The translations under genes and the position numbers were made by a program. The notes beneath the pieces are model-generated. The model made no database searches. It had not been told where the DNA came from and was given only the letters and a program-made list of their open reading frames with translations. 64,000 bases of DNA from JAEYFP01 sp964566545 (GTDB lineage Bacteria; Bacillota; Clostridia; Lachnospirales; Lachnospiraceae): NCBI GenBank assembly GCA_964566545.1, contig CAZMIX010000004.1, positions 48,174-112,173 of the forward strand. Direction: 5' to 3'. Positions within the stretch are counted from its first letter, which is position 1, and each line of letters begins with the position of its first letter. Below, one piece after another: positions 41,366 to 51,042 of the stretch.

Positions 41366-43195
41366 CTATAAGATCCGCTTGAATTTCTTTTCCAGCTCGT
41401 ATTTGGAATAGGCGATAATAGTTGGCCTTCCATGCGGACAATGATAGGGATTATCAAGCGTCAGCAACTCGTCGATCAAGGTCTGTGCCTCCTGTCCGGA
41501 AAGATGGTCGTTTCCCTTTACGGCGCTTTTACACGCCATTGTTGCAATTCGATCGTCAACCGAAGATATTTCTGTGGAAAGCCTTTCCTGTGACAGCTCA
41601 TCCAGCAGTTCATGAAAATAGTCGGCAGCAGTCAGTCCGAACAACTCGGATGGAACCGCGCGGAGCGAATATTCGTTCCCGCCAAAATGCTCGATTTCAA
41701 ATCCGACCTGCTCAAAGTTAAAAAGAAACCGTTCTAATAACTGCTCCTCGCTTTTTGACAAGGAGAGAATCGTCGGCGGACTAAGTAATTGCGAGGCAAT
41801 CGTATGGTCATTGAGCTTTTTTCTAATCCGTTCATACAACACTTTTTCATGTGCCGCATGCTGATCGATAATGTACAGCTTCTCATTTAATTCCACCAGC
41901 CAGTATGTTTCAAACAGCTGTCCAATAATTCGGTGCTTCTTAAGAGCCTCCTTTGACAGAAAGCGTTCTTCAAACAAATTAAGCTGTTCCGACGTTTGCA
42001 TAAGATTTTCCGTATGATAAACAGGTTTCTCGGCTACGCGGTTCTCCTCACCATATAAGGGAAGGAGATCTTTGGCTCTTTTCTCAATATCTGCCTTTCG
42101 CGCCTCTCTCCGGTGTGTTTCAAACGGCTCCGGTATTGAAACATCTGATGCTGGGACTTTAGAAAGTGCACCGCTCACTCTTTCTTCTTTTATTTCGGGT
42201 ATCAATTCCTTTTGGGATAATGCCTCTCGGATTTTCTCAATAAGAAGCTGGTGTAATTTTTCTGCCTCCAAAAAACGGATTTCCATTTTGGCCGGATGCA
42301 CATTAATGTCGAGCAGTTCCGTTGGAATTGACAAATAAAGAACAACAAGCGGGTATTTATGCAGCATTAAAAACGGCTTATACGCTTCATCCAACGTCTT
42401 TGAGATCAGAGAGCTTTTTATATAACGTTGATTTACATAATAAACCTCAAAGCTGCGGCTGCTTCTGGCAAGCTCCGGCTTGCCGATGAATCCCGAAATT
42501 TGGATGTTTCCTTCGGTCACATTCAACGGAACGATGTTAGCCGTAATATCCCTTCCGTAAATTTGATAGATAACATCCTTAATTTCTCCGTTCCCGGATG
42601 TCTGCAGCCTGTTGCTGCCATTAACGATCAGCTTAAAGGCAATGTTCGGATGAGAAAGCATCATGCGCTCCATCAGCTCAATGATATAAGTTCCTTCTGT
42701 CATGGCGGTTTTTAAAAATTTACGCCTTGCGGGTGTATTAAAAAATAAATTTCTGACAACAAACGTCGTTCCATCCGGCACGCCGACATCCTCAAGAGCC
42801 ATTTCCCTCGCGCCCTCAATGACATATCTGGTTCCCGCTGCGGAAGTATTAACTTTTGTCAATAGCTCGACCTTTGCAATAGCTGCGATGCTGGAAAGCG
42901 CCTCTCCGCGAAAGCCGAGACTTTTTATGCAGAGCAGATCCTCGACAGAATGTATCTTGCTCGTGGCATGCCGCAAAAAAGCGGTTGGAACCTGCTTTTT
43001 TTCAATGCCACAGCCGTTATCGGTCACGCGGATAAAATCGATACCTCCGCCTTTGATTTCCACGGTCACTGCATCCGCTCCGGAATCAATCGCATTTTCG
43101 ACAAGTTCCTTTACGACGGACATCGGCCGCTCTACTACTTCTCCCGCCGCAATTTTATCAATTGTCTGCCTGTCCAATACCTGAATCTGTGTCAT
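41366..43195 (-). CDS. mutL: DNA mismatch repair protein MutL
   Basis: 609 residues. The GHKL ATPase half has ENAIDSGAD, DNGCGI, LRHATSKI and GFRGEALSSI. The linker spans about 330-410, and the C-terminal dimerisation domain has the DQHAAHEKVLYER segment plus ACKSAVKGND and CPHGRP, the metal-binding endonuclease motifs of the Gram-positive type. It therefore likely nicks DNA itself, as this lineage lacks MutH. Sixteen bases after mutS. Confidence 0.97.
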   Translation of the reverse strand: MTQIQVLDRQTIDKIAAGEVVERPMSVVKELVENAIDSGADAVTVEIKGGGIDFIRVTDNGCGIEKKQVPTAFLRHATSKIHSVEDLLCIKSLGFRGEALSSIAAIAKVELLTKVNTSAAGTRYVIEGAREMALEDVGVPDGTTFVVRNLFFNTPARRKFLKTAMTEGTYIIELMERMMLSHPNIAFKLIVNGSNRLQTSGNGEIKDVIYQIYGRDITANIVPLNVTEGNIQISGFIGKPELARSSRSFEVYYVNQRYIKSSLISKTLDEAYKPFLMLHKYPLVVLYLSIPTELLDINVHPAKMEIRFLEAEKLHQLLIEKIREALSQKELIPEIKEERVSGALSKVPASDVSIPEPFETHRREARKADIEKRAKDLLPLYGEENRVAEKPVYHTENLMQTSEQLNLFEERFLSKEALKKHRIIGQLFETYWLVELNEKLYIIDQHAAHEKVLYERIRKKLNDHTIASQLLSPPTILSLSKSEEQLLERFLFNFEQVGFEIEHFGGNEYSLRAVPSELFGLTAADYFHELLDELSQERLSTEISSVDDRIATMACKSAVKGNDHLSGQEAQTLIDELLTLDNPYHCPHGRPTIIAYSKYELEKKFKRIL

Positions 43196-43210
43196 AGGAT
43201 CTCCTTTGCC

Positions 43211-45883
43211 TTACCATCTGTTTTTCAGTTTGTTTTGCAGCCTGCTTAATGTGTTCAGCGCCTCCATCGGCGTTAAATTATTTAAGTCCATATCCTTAAG
43301 CTCGCGGATAATATCGTCATCTTTTACCGTATCAAATAAAGAAATCTGTGCAAGATCGACCTCATCCAGTTTCTTTTGGGCGTTCTTTTTTTCGCCTTTA
43401 GAATCCTCGGCAATGCTTTTTACGCTTGCTGTAATATCATTTTCGGAAAGCTCCTCCACCAGCTCCTTTGCGCGCTCAATCACCATGTCCGGCACGCCCG
43501 CAAGCTTTGCAACCTGAATACCATAGCTTTTATCGGCACCGCCTTTGACAATTTTTCGCAGGAAAACAATGTTGTCTCCCTGCTCCTTAACGGCAATACA
43601 GTAATTGCTGACGGCATTCAGCTTGCCCTCCAGCTCCGTAAGTTCATGATAATGGGTCGCAAACAGAGTTTTTGCGCCAAGCAGCTTCGGATTGCTGATA
43701 TATTCGATGACAGCCCACGCGATGGAAAGTCCGTCAAACGTCGAGGTGCCGCGCCCGATTTCATCCAGTATAAGCAGGCTTTTGGACGTCGCGTTTCGTA
43801 AAATATTCGCAACCTCCGTCATCTCGACCATGAATGTACTTTGTCCGCTCGCAAGGTCGTCCGATGCGCCGACCCTCGTAAAGATGCGGTCAACGATACC
43901 AATATTCGCAGCCTTAGCCGGAACAAAGCTGCCGATCTGAGCCATCAGCACAATCAAGGCTGTCTGACGCATATAAGTGGACTTTCCCGCCATATTGGGG
44001 CCTGTAATGACGGAAATACGGTTATTCCCGTTATCCAGATAGGTGTCGTTTGCTACAAACAGATCAGAGGCAGTCATATTTTCAACGACGGGATGCCGTC
44101 CCTCCTTGATCTCAATAACGCCCTTTTCATTAATTTTCGGACGGCAATAATGGTTGCGCTCCGCAACGATTGCAAGAGATGCAAACGCGTCAAGCTTTGC
44201 AATGACCTTGGCTGTTTCTTGTATTCTTGCTACCTGCTTTGCGATTTCATCCCTGATTCCACAGAAAATATCGTATTCAAGAGAGAATAGCTTGTCCTCT
44301 GCGTTTAATATCGTATCCTCCAGCTCCTTGAGCCGTTCTGTTGTATAGCGCTCCGCATTTGTCAGCGTCTGCTTTCTGATATAATCCTGCGGCACAAGAT
44401 CCCGAAAGGAATTTGTCACCTCGAAATAATACCCGAATACACGGTTGTATTTGATTCTTAAGTTTTTAATGCCGGTGCGCTCCTTGTCGTCCACCTCCAG
44501 CTTAGCAAGCCAGTTTTTCCCTTCCGTCTTGGCATTCCTGAGTGAATCAATGGTTTCGTTATAACCGGTCTTGATGATACCACCATCCTTAATTGTAATT
44601 GGCGGTTCCTCGTTAATCGAGGTAAGAATCAGCTCATTAACATCTGTAAGCGGATCAAGACTGTCACAAAGTTCCTTTAGTACCCCTGACCCAAATTCGC
44701 CAAGAAGCTGTTTGATCGGAGAAAGCATTGTAAGGGAGCTTGAAAAGGCAATCAAATCACGGGGATTGGCTGACTTATAACTAATTTTGCTCATCAGGCG
44801 CTCCAAATCGTAAATCGGGTTTAAGTATTCCCGCAGCTCTTCCCTTACAATCGCGCACTCATTCAACGCCTGAATGGCGTCAAGGCGCTCTTCTATCTGC
44901 TGCCTGTCAATGAGCGGCTGCTCCACGAAGTTTCTTAAGCAGCGGGCGCCCATCGCGGTTTTCGTCTTATCGAGCACCCCGAGCAGGGAGCCTCTCTTCT
45001 GCTTGTCCCGCAGCGTTTCGGTCAGCTCCAGATTCCGCCTTGTGGAGGAATCCAGTATCATATAAGTCGCGACGTTGTACAAAAAGAGCTTTCTCATATG
45101 GGAAAGAGAGCTTTTTTGCGTCTCATATAAATATTTTAACAGGGAACCGGCGCTGATCGTGCCACATTCGTAGTCCTTTAACCCAAAGCCATCCAACGAA
45201 TCAACGTGAAAATGCTCCTTCAGTATCCGCACACAGGCTTCATCGTCAAAATACCATGGTTCCAGCGTGTAGATCGTCACGCCAAGCTTATATTTTAATT
45301 CCTCCAAATCGATCCCGCACACAAGAAACGCTTCATTGCAGATAATTTCTGTAGGGGAATATTTGTAGATTTCATCAAGCAGCCTGCGCTGTTCTAAAAC
45401 CTCCGTCACAAAATAATCTCCTGTCGTAATATCGGCAATCGAAATGCCAAATTGATCCGCAATATAAACGACCGACATCAGATAGTTGTTGCGGGATTCC
45501 TCAAGCGCCTGCATATCAATATTTGTACCCGGCGTCACGATCCGCATGACCTCGCGCTTGACAAGCCCTTTGGCGTATTTCGGATCCTCCACCTGCTCGC
45601 AGATCGCCACCTTGTAGCCTTTGGATACAAGCTTGTTCAAATATCCCTCGACCGCATGATAAGGCACTCCGCACATCGGTGCGCGCTCCTCCTGACCGCA
45701 GTTTTTACCTGTCAGCGTCAGCTCCAGCTCCTTTGAGACCGTGAGCGCATCCTCATAGAACATTTCATAAAAATCGCCGAGCCGGTAAAATAAAATACAA
45801 TCCTTGTACTGTTCTTTTGTCTCTTTATATTTCTGCATCATTGGTGACAATTCAGCCACTGCCTTATCCCTCTTTCTATTCAT
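43211..45883 (-). CDS. mutS: DNA mismatch recognition ATPase MutS
   Basis: 890 residues, full length. The N-terminal mismatch-reading domain has FYRLGDFYEMFYEDA, the later part of which reads the lesion. Connector, core and clamp domains follow, then the ABC-type ATPase (GPNMAGKSTYMRQTAL, DEIGRGTSTFDGLSIAWAV, ATHYHELTELE). The C-terminal tail has the FDTVKDDDI beta-clamp/tetramer type ending. Overlaps the end of rng upstream by eight bases. Confidence 0.98.
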   Translation of the reverse strand: MNRKRDKAVAELSPMMQKYKETKEQYKDCILFYRLGDFYEMFYEDALTVSKELELTLTGKNCGQEERAPMCGVPYHAVEGYLNKLVSKGYKVAICEQVEDPKYAKGLVKREVMRIVTPGTNIDMQALEESRNNYLMSVVYIADQFGISIADITTGDYFVTEVLEQRRLLDEIYKYSPTEIICNEAFLVCGIDLEELKYKLGVTIYTLEPWYFDDEACVRILKEHFHVDSLDGFGLKDYECGTISAGSLLKYLYETQKSSLSHMRKLFLYNVATYMILDSSTRRNLELTETLRDKQKRGSLLGVLDKTKTAMGARCLRNFVEQPLIDRQQIEERLDAIQALNECAIVREELREYLNPIYDLERLMSKISYKSANPRDLIAFSSSLTMLSPIKQLLGEFGSGVLKELCDSLDPLTDVNELILTSINEEPPITIKDGGIIKTGYNETIDSLRNAKTEGKNWLAKLEVDDKERTGIKNLRIKYNRVFGYYFEVTNSFRDLVPQDYIRKQTLTNAERYTTERLKELEDTILNAEDKLFSLEYDIFCGIRDEIAKQVARIQETAKVIAKLDAFASLAIVAERNHYCRPKINEKGVIEIKEGRHPVVENMTASDLFVANDTYLDNGNNRISVITGPNMAGKSTYMRQTALIVLMAQIGSFVPAKAANIGIVDRIFTRVGASDDLASGQSTFMVEMTEVANILRNATSKSLLILDEIGRGTSTFDGLSIAWAVIEYISNPKLLGAKTLFATHYHELTELEGKLNAVSNYCIAVKEQGDNIVFLRKIVKGGADKSYGIQVAKLAGVPDMVIERAKELVEELSENDITASVKSIAEDSKGEKKNAQKKLDEVDLAQISLFDTVKDDDIIRELKDMDLNNLTPMEALNTLSRLQNKLKNRW

Positions 45884-47036
45884 CCTTAACCTGTTCGTAA
45901 AGCGGCTGACGGACTTTCATTCTCGTCACTTCTACGAGTCCGAGCGTCGTCATATCATGAAGCTGCGCCTTAATCGGATCCTTTTTTAATACCTCTGACA
46001 GAAAGGCGAGCAGCTTTTTCTGGCTGGCGGATTCTTCCATGTTGATAAAATCAATTAAAATCATACCCGATAAATTCCTTAACCTTAACTGCCTTGCAAT
46101 TTCGGCCGCCGCCTCCATGTTGACCAAAAGAAAGGTTTCTTCCCTGCTTCCTTTTTTTACGGTCTTACCCGTATTGACATCAATGGCGACAAGCGCCTCC
46201 GTCGGCTCAATTACTAAAAATCCGCCGGATTTGAGCCATACTTTTTTCTGTAATGCCTCCCTCAATCGGCTTTCCATACCGTACAGTTTTTTTAAGGAAA
46301 GCATCGGGTCCTCGTAAAAACGGAGATTAATCGACAGAAAATAAGATTCTCCATAAGTGTCCAGTATATGCTCCTTTAAGCTCTCATAGATTTCTTTTTC
46401 GTCTGTGACAATTTCCGTAAGCGCATCCAGACGGATATCCGTCACGGCGCGCATCCATTCGGCGGGCGCACGGTAAAGCACCGTAGCGGGCGTGCGCATC
46501 CCGGCATATTTTAAAACGGCGGAAAGCCGCTCTGATAGCTGTCGTATTTCTTTCTTTAATTCCTCGACGTCCGCATGTACCGCATTCGTGCGGATGATCA
46601 TTCCGTAAGGAATTTCCTCCGCCTCCTCACGTAGCGCTTTGACAAGCTGTTTTTTCTCTTGTGCGGACAGCTTGGAAGAGACGGACAGCTTCGTATCCTT
46701 TGTATGGACGACGCTGTAAACGCCCGCTAAGGATAACTCGTCACTTAACACAGCATCCTTTGTCTTTGTGTGCTCTTTCACAAGCTGCACCGGAATCAAT
46801 TCGCCCTGCTTTAAATCTGCGCGCGGTAAAAATCCTCTCGCATTTTGAGAAAAGTCAATAAACGACGCATTAATGTTGCCGACAGTCTGCTGAACTCTTC
46901 CAAGATAAATTGAACCAAGCTGTTCCTTTTTGGCGGAAAAAATATGAAATTCCACCGGCTTGTTTCCATTTAAATAGGCAAATAGCAGCTTATTCTGTTG
47001 TTTTGTTAATACGATCCGGTATGCTTCGTTTTTCAT
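45876..47036 (-). CDS. rng: Ribonuclease E/G family protein (short, without zinc-link)
   Basis: 386 residues. An S1-like RNA-binding domain (LGSIYLGRVQQTVGNINASFIDFSQNARGFLPRAD) is followed by the 5' sensor and the DNase I-like catalytic domain, with metal-binding Asp in VAIDVNTGK and LIDFINM. It stops at TRMKVRQPLYEQVKDE, just where RNase E/G normally continues with the zinc-link CPxC, so the tetramerisation motif is missing. It overlaps both neighbours, indicating tight coupling. Likely single-strand endoribonuclease in rRNA or mRNA processing. Confidence 0.92.
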   Translation of the reverse strand: MKNEAYRIVLTKQQNKLLFAYLNGNKPVEFHIFSAKKEQLGSIYLGRVQQTVGNINASFIDFSQNARGFLPRADLKQGELIPVQLVKEHTKTKDAVLSDELSLAGVYSVVHTKDTKLSVSSKLSAQEKKQLVKALREEAEEIPYGMIIRTNAVHADVEELKKEIRQLSERLSAVLKYAGMRTPATVLYRAPAEWMRAVTDIRLDALTEIVTDEKEIYESLKEHILDTYGESYFLSINLRFYEDPMLSLKKLYGMESRLREALQKKVWLKSGGFLVIEPTEALVAIDVNTGKTVKKGSREETFLLVNMEAAAEIARQLRLRNLSGMILIDFINMEESASQKKLLAFLSEVLKKDPIKAQLHDMTTLGLVEVTRMKVRQPLYEQVKDE

Positions 47037-47728
47037 GCTGTAATATCCATTCCTACTTCATTTAAGGATAGAAAATTGTGATCTTTCATTGTATATAGCT
47101 CCAAGCGCTTGATCAGCAAGCCAAATTCATCAAGCTTTTCACCCTGCTGTCTATACAGCGCCTCCATGACAAGCTCCGGCTTAATATTTGTTACGCTCCC
47201 GCACGATAAACGAAGGATAAGAGTCTCCTTTGCCGCCTCATGCCGATATATAAACGGCTTTAAATCAATTTCCTGCTCGCTTCGTTTTGTTTTTTTGCTG
47301 ATAATGATCTTATCCTGCTCCATTAAATCGGCAGCTGCATCTTTAAGTGAAAAAGACGGTTCAAAGCCTTCCCTGAAGGAAATCAGATAATCCGCAGCCA
47401 CGACGCTTGCCATCGCATTTCCCGCCGATTCGGGCAGTTCGCGAAACGAAAGCACCTCCATGCCTTTTGCGGACGCTGCGTTCATCGCTTCAATCGCCTC
47501 TTCAGACAGTATCGGCTTCGTGATTTCAATATCCATATATTCCGCATCGCTTTCCAAACCAATTCCAAGCGGAAGGGCAAAGGACATGACCTGATGCGGG
47601 CTTAGACCGTTGCTGTACGCAATAGGGATATCCGCCCTGCGCATTAGCTTTTGAAAATACCGCATGATATCCAGATGACCGATAAATTTCACGGCGCCCG
47701 TCTTTGAAAATTTAATTCTTATTTTCAT
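47033..47728 (-). CDS. TIGR03936-type radical SAM-associated protein (DUF2344)
   Basis: 231 residues. It starts MKIRIKFSKTGAVKFIGHLDIMRYFQKLMRRADIPIAYS, the DUF2344 signature, with FALPLGIGLESDAEYMDIE. Nearly always paired with the TIGR03960 radical SAM gene next to it; in some species the two are fused. An open frame extends upstream to 47824 inside the neighbour, but AGGAGGTG before 47728 decides the start, leaving a 17-base overlap. Function unknown; possibly tRNA or ribosomal protein modification together with its partner. Confidence 0.9.
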   Translation of the reverse strand: MKIRIKFSKTGAVKFIGHLDIMRYFQKLMRRADIPIAYSNGLSPHQVMSFALPLGIGLESDAEYMDIEITKPILSEEAIEAMNAASAKGMEVLSFRELPESAGNAMASVVAADYLISFREGFEPSFSLKDAAADLMEQDKIIISKKTKRSEQEIDLKPFIYRHEAAKETLILRLSCGSVTNIKPELVMEALYRQQGEKLDEFGLLIKRLELYTMKDHNFLSLNEVGMDITA

Positions 47729-49583
47729 AGCAGACACCTCCTCCGAATTTGTTGGCGCCACAGCCCATGCACTGCATCCGGCAATTCGGCGTGACTTTTT
47801 GAGCGAGCGCCTGCTTCCATTCACGCATTAAAAATTCCTTTGTGACGCCTACATCAATGAAATCCCAAGGAAGCAGCTCAGTCAGATCCCGCTCCCTTGT
47901 CGTATAAAAGTCGATAGCAATGCCGCATTCCTCAAACGCGTTCAGCCATGGCTCCTCATGAAAGGTCTCAGACCAGGAATCAAACAAACAGCCTTTTTCA
48001 TAAGCTGAAACAAGCACTTGCGAAAGCCGTCTGTCACCGCGGGCAAAGACCCCCTCGAGCATACTGACTTCTGCTTCGTGCCAGTTATATTTAATGCTCT
48101 TACGGTTAAGCTGCTGCTTCATCGCATCGTTGACAATCCTCGCCTTGTCCAAAAATCCTTTTTTATCGGACATCGGCGCCCACTGAAATGGCGTAAATGG
48201 CTTTGGAATAAAGAAGGAGGTGCTCGCCACGATCTGTACCTTTCCGTTTCTCTCCTCCTTAGGGATCAAATCATAATAGAGACGTGCGATCTGATCGGAA
48301 AGCTCCGCAATGCCGCGCATATCCTCTTCTGTCTCTGTTGGAAGCCCCAGCATAAAATAAAGCTTAACTCTTGTCCAGCCGCCTAAAAATGCCTGTTTCG
48401 CACCCTCCAATATCATTTCTTCGGTCAGTCCCTTATTGATGACATCCCGAAGCCTTTGTGAACCCGCCTCTGGTGCAAAGGTAAGGCTGCTTTTCCGCAC
48501 ATCCTGCACCTTGCTCATGACATCAAGAGAAAACGCGTCAATCCGCAGCGAGGGCAGTTCGATATTCAGCTTTTGGTGCTTTGCCTGTTCCATCAAAAAA
48601 TCTACAAGCTCTTCTAAATGGGAATAATCGCTGGAGCTTAAAGAACTTAAAGAAATTTCCTCATGCCCGGTATTTTTTAACATTGACACGGCGTATTTTT
48701 TAAGAGCATCAATATCGCGTTCCCTGACGGGTCTATAAATCATTCCGGCCTGACAGAAGCGGCAGCCACGGATGCAGCCACGCTGTATTTCCAGCACGAC
48801 TCTGTCCTGTATCACCTTAATAAACGGCACGACAGGTTTTTCAGGATAGTAAGTATTTGTCACATCCATGACTAGCTCCTTTTGAACTGTCTTTGGAATT
48901 CCGTCCATGACCGGTTCAAAACAGGCAAGCGTACCATCCTCGTTGTAGGCTGCTTCATAAAATCGGGGAGCATAAATGCCGGGCAGCTTTGCGGCCGCAC
49001 ACAGAAATTCTTCTCGGCTTTTACCATTCTCTCTGCATAATCGGTAAGTATCCAGCAGCCCATGATAGGCAGTCTCGCCTTCCCCGATATAAAACAAATC
49101 AAAAAAGTCCGCAATGGGCTCCGGGTTATAAGTGCACGGTCCGCCGCCGATAACGATCGGATCCTCTTCTGTTCGATCCTTTGCATAGAGCGGAATTTGG
49201 GAGAGGTCTAAAATCTGCAGCACATTTGTATAGCACATTTCATATTGCAGCGTAATACCCAAAAAATCAAATCCCTTGATCGGATCCTGAGATTCGAGGG
49301 CAAACAGCGGCAGCTTCTGCTCCTTCATGATCGCATGCAGATCCGTCCACGGAGAATAGACACGCTCACACCACGTGTCCTCCCGCCTATTAAACATGTC
49401 ATATAAAATCTGAATCCCCAGATGTGACATCCCGATTTCATATACATCGGGAAAACACATGGCAAAACGTATGGAAACCGTTTCTTTCTCTTTTATCACC
49501 GCATTGACTTCATTTCCGATATATCTTGCTGGTTTCTCAACGCGGAGCAATACCTGATCCGGTAATGCGAGCTTTCTCATCAT
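47712..49583 (-). CDS. TIGR03960-type B12-binding-domain radical SAM protein
   Basis: 623 residues. The N-terminal region (EIGMSHLGIQILYDMFNRRED, GGGPCTYNPEPIADFFD) resembles a cobalamin-binding domain. The radical SAM barrel has its cluster motif in RGCIRGCRFCQAG (Cys-x3-Cys-x2-Cys), and the tail contains CRMQCMGCGAN, suggesting a further metal site. The target is not known, though the family is universal in Clostridia next to DUF2344 and rng. Distinct from MiaB/RimO by domain order. Confidence 0.92.
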   Translation of the reverse strand: MMRKLALPDQVLLRVEKPARYIGNEVNAVIKEKETVSIRFAMCFPDVYEIGMSHLGIQILYDMFNRREDTWCERVYSPWTDLHAIMKEQKLPLFALESQDPIKGFDFLGITLQYEMCYTNVLQILDLSQIPLYAKDRTEEDPIVIGGGPCTYNPEPIADFFDLFYIGEGETAYHGLLDTYRLCRENGKSREEFLCAAAKLPGIYAPRFYEAAYNEDGTLACFEPVMDGIPKTVQKELVMDVTNTYYPEKPVVPFIKVIQDRVVLEIQRGCIRGCRFCQAGMIYRPVRERDIDALKKYAVSMLKNTGHEEISLSSLSSSDYSHLEELVDFLMEQAKHQKLNIELPSLRIDAFSLDVMSKVQDVRKSSLTFAPEAGSQRLRDVINKGLTEEMILEGAKQAFLGGWTRVKLYFMLGLPTETEEDMRGIAELSDQIARLYYDLIPKEERNGKVQIVASTSFFIPKPFTPFQWAPMSDKKGFLDKARIVNDAMKQQLNRKSIKYNWHEAEVSMLEGVFARGDRRLSQVLVSAYEKGCLFDSWSETFHEEPWLNAFEECGIAIDFYTTRERDLTELLPWDFIDVGVTKEFLMREWKQALAQKVTPNCRMQCMGCGANKFGGGVCYENKN

Positions 49584-49615
49584 GAATAACCTTTCCTGAC
49601 TCTTATGTCTATATA

Positions 49616-49993
49616 CTAGAAATCATTTAAAGTATACGTGAATCCCTCCATAAAATCAAATACATTAGTAAGAAAACCGGTATCTGCTGTTTGTCCGATC
49701 ATCTCCTTCAACTCGGAAATACCGATTTTCCCTACAATTTTCCCCCTGCTTCCCAAAACAAGAATTCCGATGAAAAGAACGCTCGCTAATAAAACTCGAA
49801 GCTTTAGCAAACCTCTCTGCATACTTTTGGGCTGCATGGAAATAGGCTCTTCTGTTTTTGTCGACTCCTTGACAAGCATTTCTTTACTGACAAGCGGCAA
49901 AACCTCCGCATAGGCAAGCTTTTCTTTGTATTTTTTTAATAGCATCGCTCTTTTATCAGCATTGTTGATTGCTTCCTGTTTGTGCTGATACAT
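49616..49993 (-). CDS. Unknown small membrane protein before the radical SAM genes
   Basis: Not recognised. About 125 residues from the ATG at 49993; a GTG at 50023 in frame would add ten, with no better binding site. A charged helical N-terminal part of about 60 residues is followed by one span (LLKLRVLLASVLFIGILVLG) and an outer tail of about 45 residues ending TYTLNDF. It sits 32 bases upstream of the radical SAM gene and probably opens that operon. Confidence 0.65.
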   Translation of the reverse strand: MYQHKQEAINNADKRAMLLKKYKEKLAYAEVLPLVSKEMLVKESTKTEEPISMQPKSMQRGLLKLRVLLASVLFIGILVLGSRGKIVGKIGISELKEMIGQTADTGFLTNVFDFMEGFTYTLNDF

Positions 49994-50095
49994 GATTGCC
50001 CTATGCCCCTTCAATGTACGCACCTTGGCGTACTGTTCTTTTTATATAATTATGTACAAGACGTCAAAATATGCGAAAAGCTTTGGATTTAAATG

Positions 50096-50127
50096 AAAAC
50101 AGGGCGTATCTAGATACGCCCTGTTTT
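50096..50127 (-). terminator. Terminator after the secreted repeat protein gene
   Basis: A perfect 15 bp inverted repeat (50096-50110 with 50113-50127) with a two-base loop; the stem ends in TTTT on both strands. It separates the gene at 50187 from the next operon. Nothing else is seen in 50024-50186. Confidence 0.85.
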
Positions 50128-50186
50128 CTCTTTTACTATCTATTTTGCACAAAAGCCCCGTAACTGCTCACAAGCGCATTCGCGAA

Positions 50187-50939
50187 CTAGTTTTTGCTGA
50201 ATAACGCATATACGATTCGATCCTCGTTTACATTTTCAATGGAGCCATCCCACTTTTTAAAGGAATATCCTTTCATTTCAGGATTGGTCGGGTATTTTGC
50301 ATTCTCACCGCTCCTGATATGCTGGATATCGCAGACCTCTCCGGTCTCGCTATTAACGAACTTTACCGCATAATTGCGATAATACCATGCCTTAATCGCC
50401 CGATCCTCCGTAATATTCGTCCAAGAACCTTCCCAGCCAACAAATTCAAGTCCGTCAATACAAGGATCCTGCGGGTTTGGAAGAGAGGAGCCATATGGCA
50501 CGACATCCGTTTTCCACAACTCATTATTCCATCCGTTATACCATCTCACAACACAGGTTTTTCCCGGTACACCCTTCTCCTCGGACCACCATGGAAGAAA
50601 CGGCGCTGTCATATTATCATTTATCCTTTTGACGGTAGATACGGCACTTGTAGAGGCGGCGTATGGCGTATTATTCGTATACATGCCAAGAATCATCTTG
50701 TCTGTCTTAATATTGAGTGCACTGTCTGTCCAGCCGATAAACGTATAACCGCTTACGGAGGTGTCAGCCGGAATAACCGCATTCCCGCCGTGCGCAACCG
50801 TCTGCATACTAATCTTGGTCCCATAAATAAAGGCAACATTATGTGTTGTCTTTGCGCTGACCTCCACATTGATAAACAGCATGCAGGCGAATGATGCTAT
50901 CACTGTTGTTAATAAAGCTTTTTTCCATAGTCCCTTCAT
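50187..50939 (-). CDS. Secreted protein with three InlB-B/Flg_new-type repeats
   Basis: 250 residues. A signal peptide (MKGLWKKALLTTVIASFACMLFINVEVSAK) is followed by three modules of about 70 residues. Each ends in the aromatic-Gly-Trp turn of the Listeria-Bacteroides repeat family: YTFIGW, LEFVGWEGSW and YSFKKWDGS, each followed by an acidic loop and AWY or ALF. There is no LPxTG or membrane anchor. Such beta-grasp-like repeats occur in surface and extracellular proteins, often adhesins. AGGAGGG precedes the ATG. Monocistronic. Confidence 0.85.
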   Translation of the reverse strand: MKGLWKKALLTTVIASFACMLFINVEVSAKTTHNVAFIYGTKISMQTVAHGGNAVIPADTSVSGYTFIGWTDSALNIKTDKMILGMYTNNTPYAASTSAVSTVKRINDNMTAPFLPWWSEEKGVPGKTCVVRWYNGWNNELWKTDVVPYGSSLPNPQDPCIDGLEFVGWEGSWTNITEDRAIKAWYYRNYAVKFVNSETGEVCDIQHIRSGENAKYPTNPEMKGYSFKKWDGSIENVNEDRIVYALFSKN

Positions 50940-51042
50940 ACAATACCCTCCTAGTCCCCTTGCATATATAACTTATGTATTAAGTATACCCTCTTTGTAA
51001 ACAAAAATCCAGTGGTTTTTACAGTTTTATGCGATCATGCAA

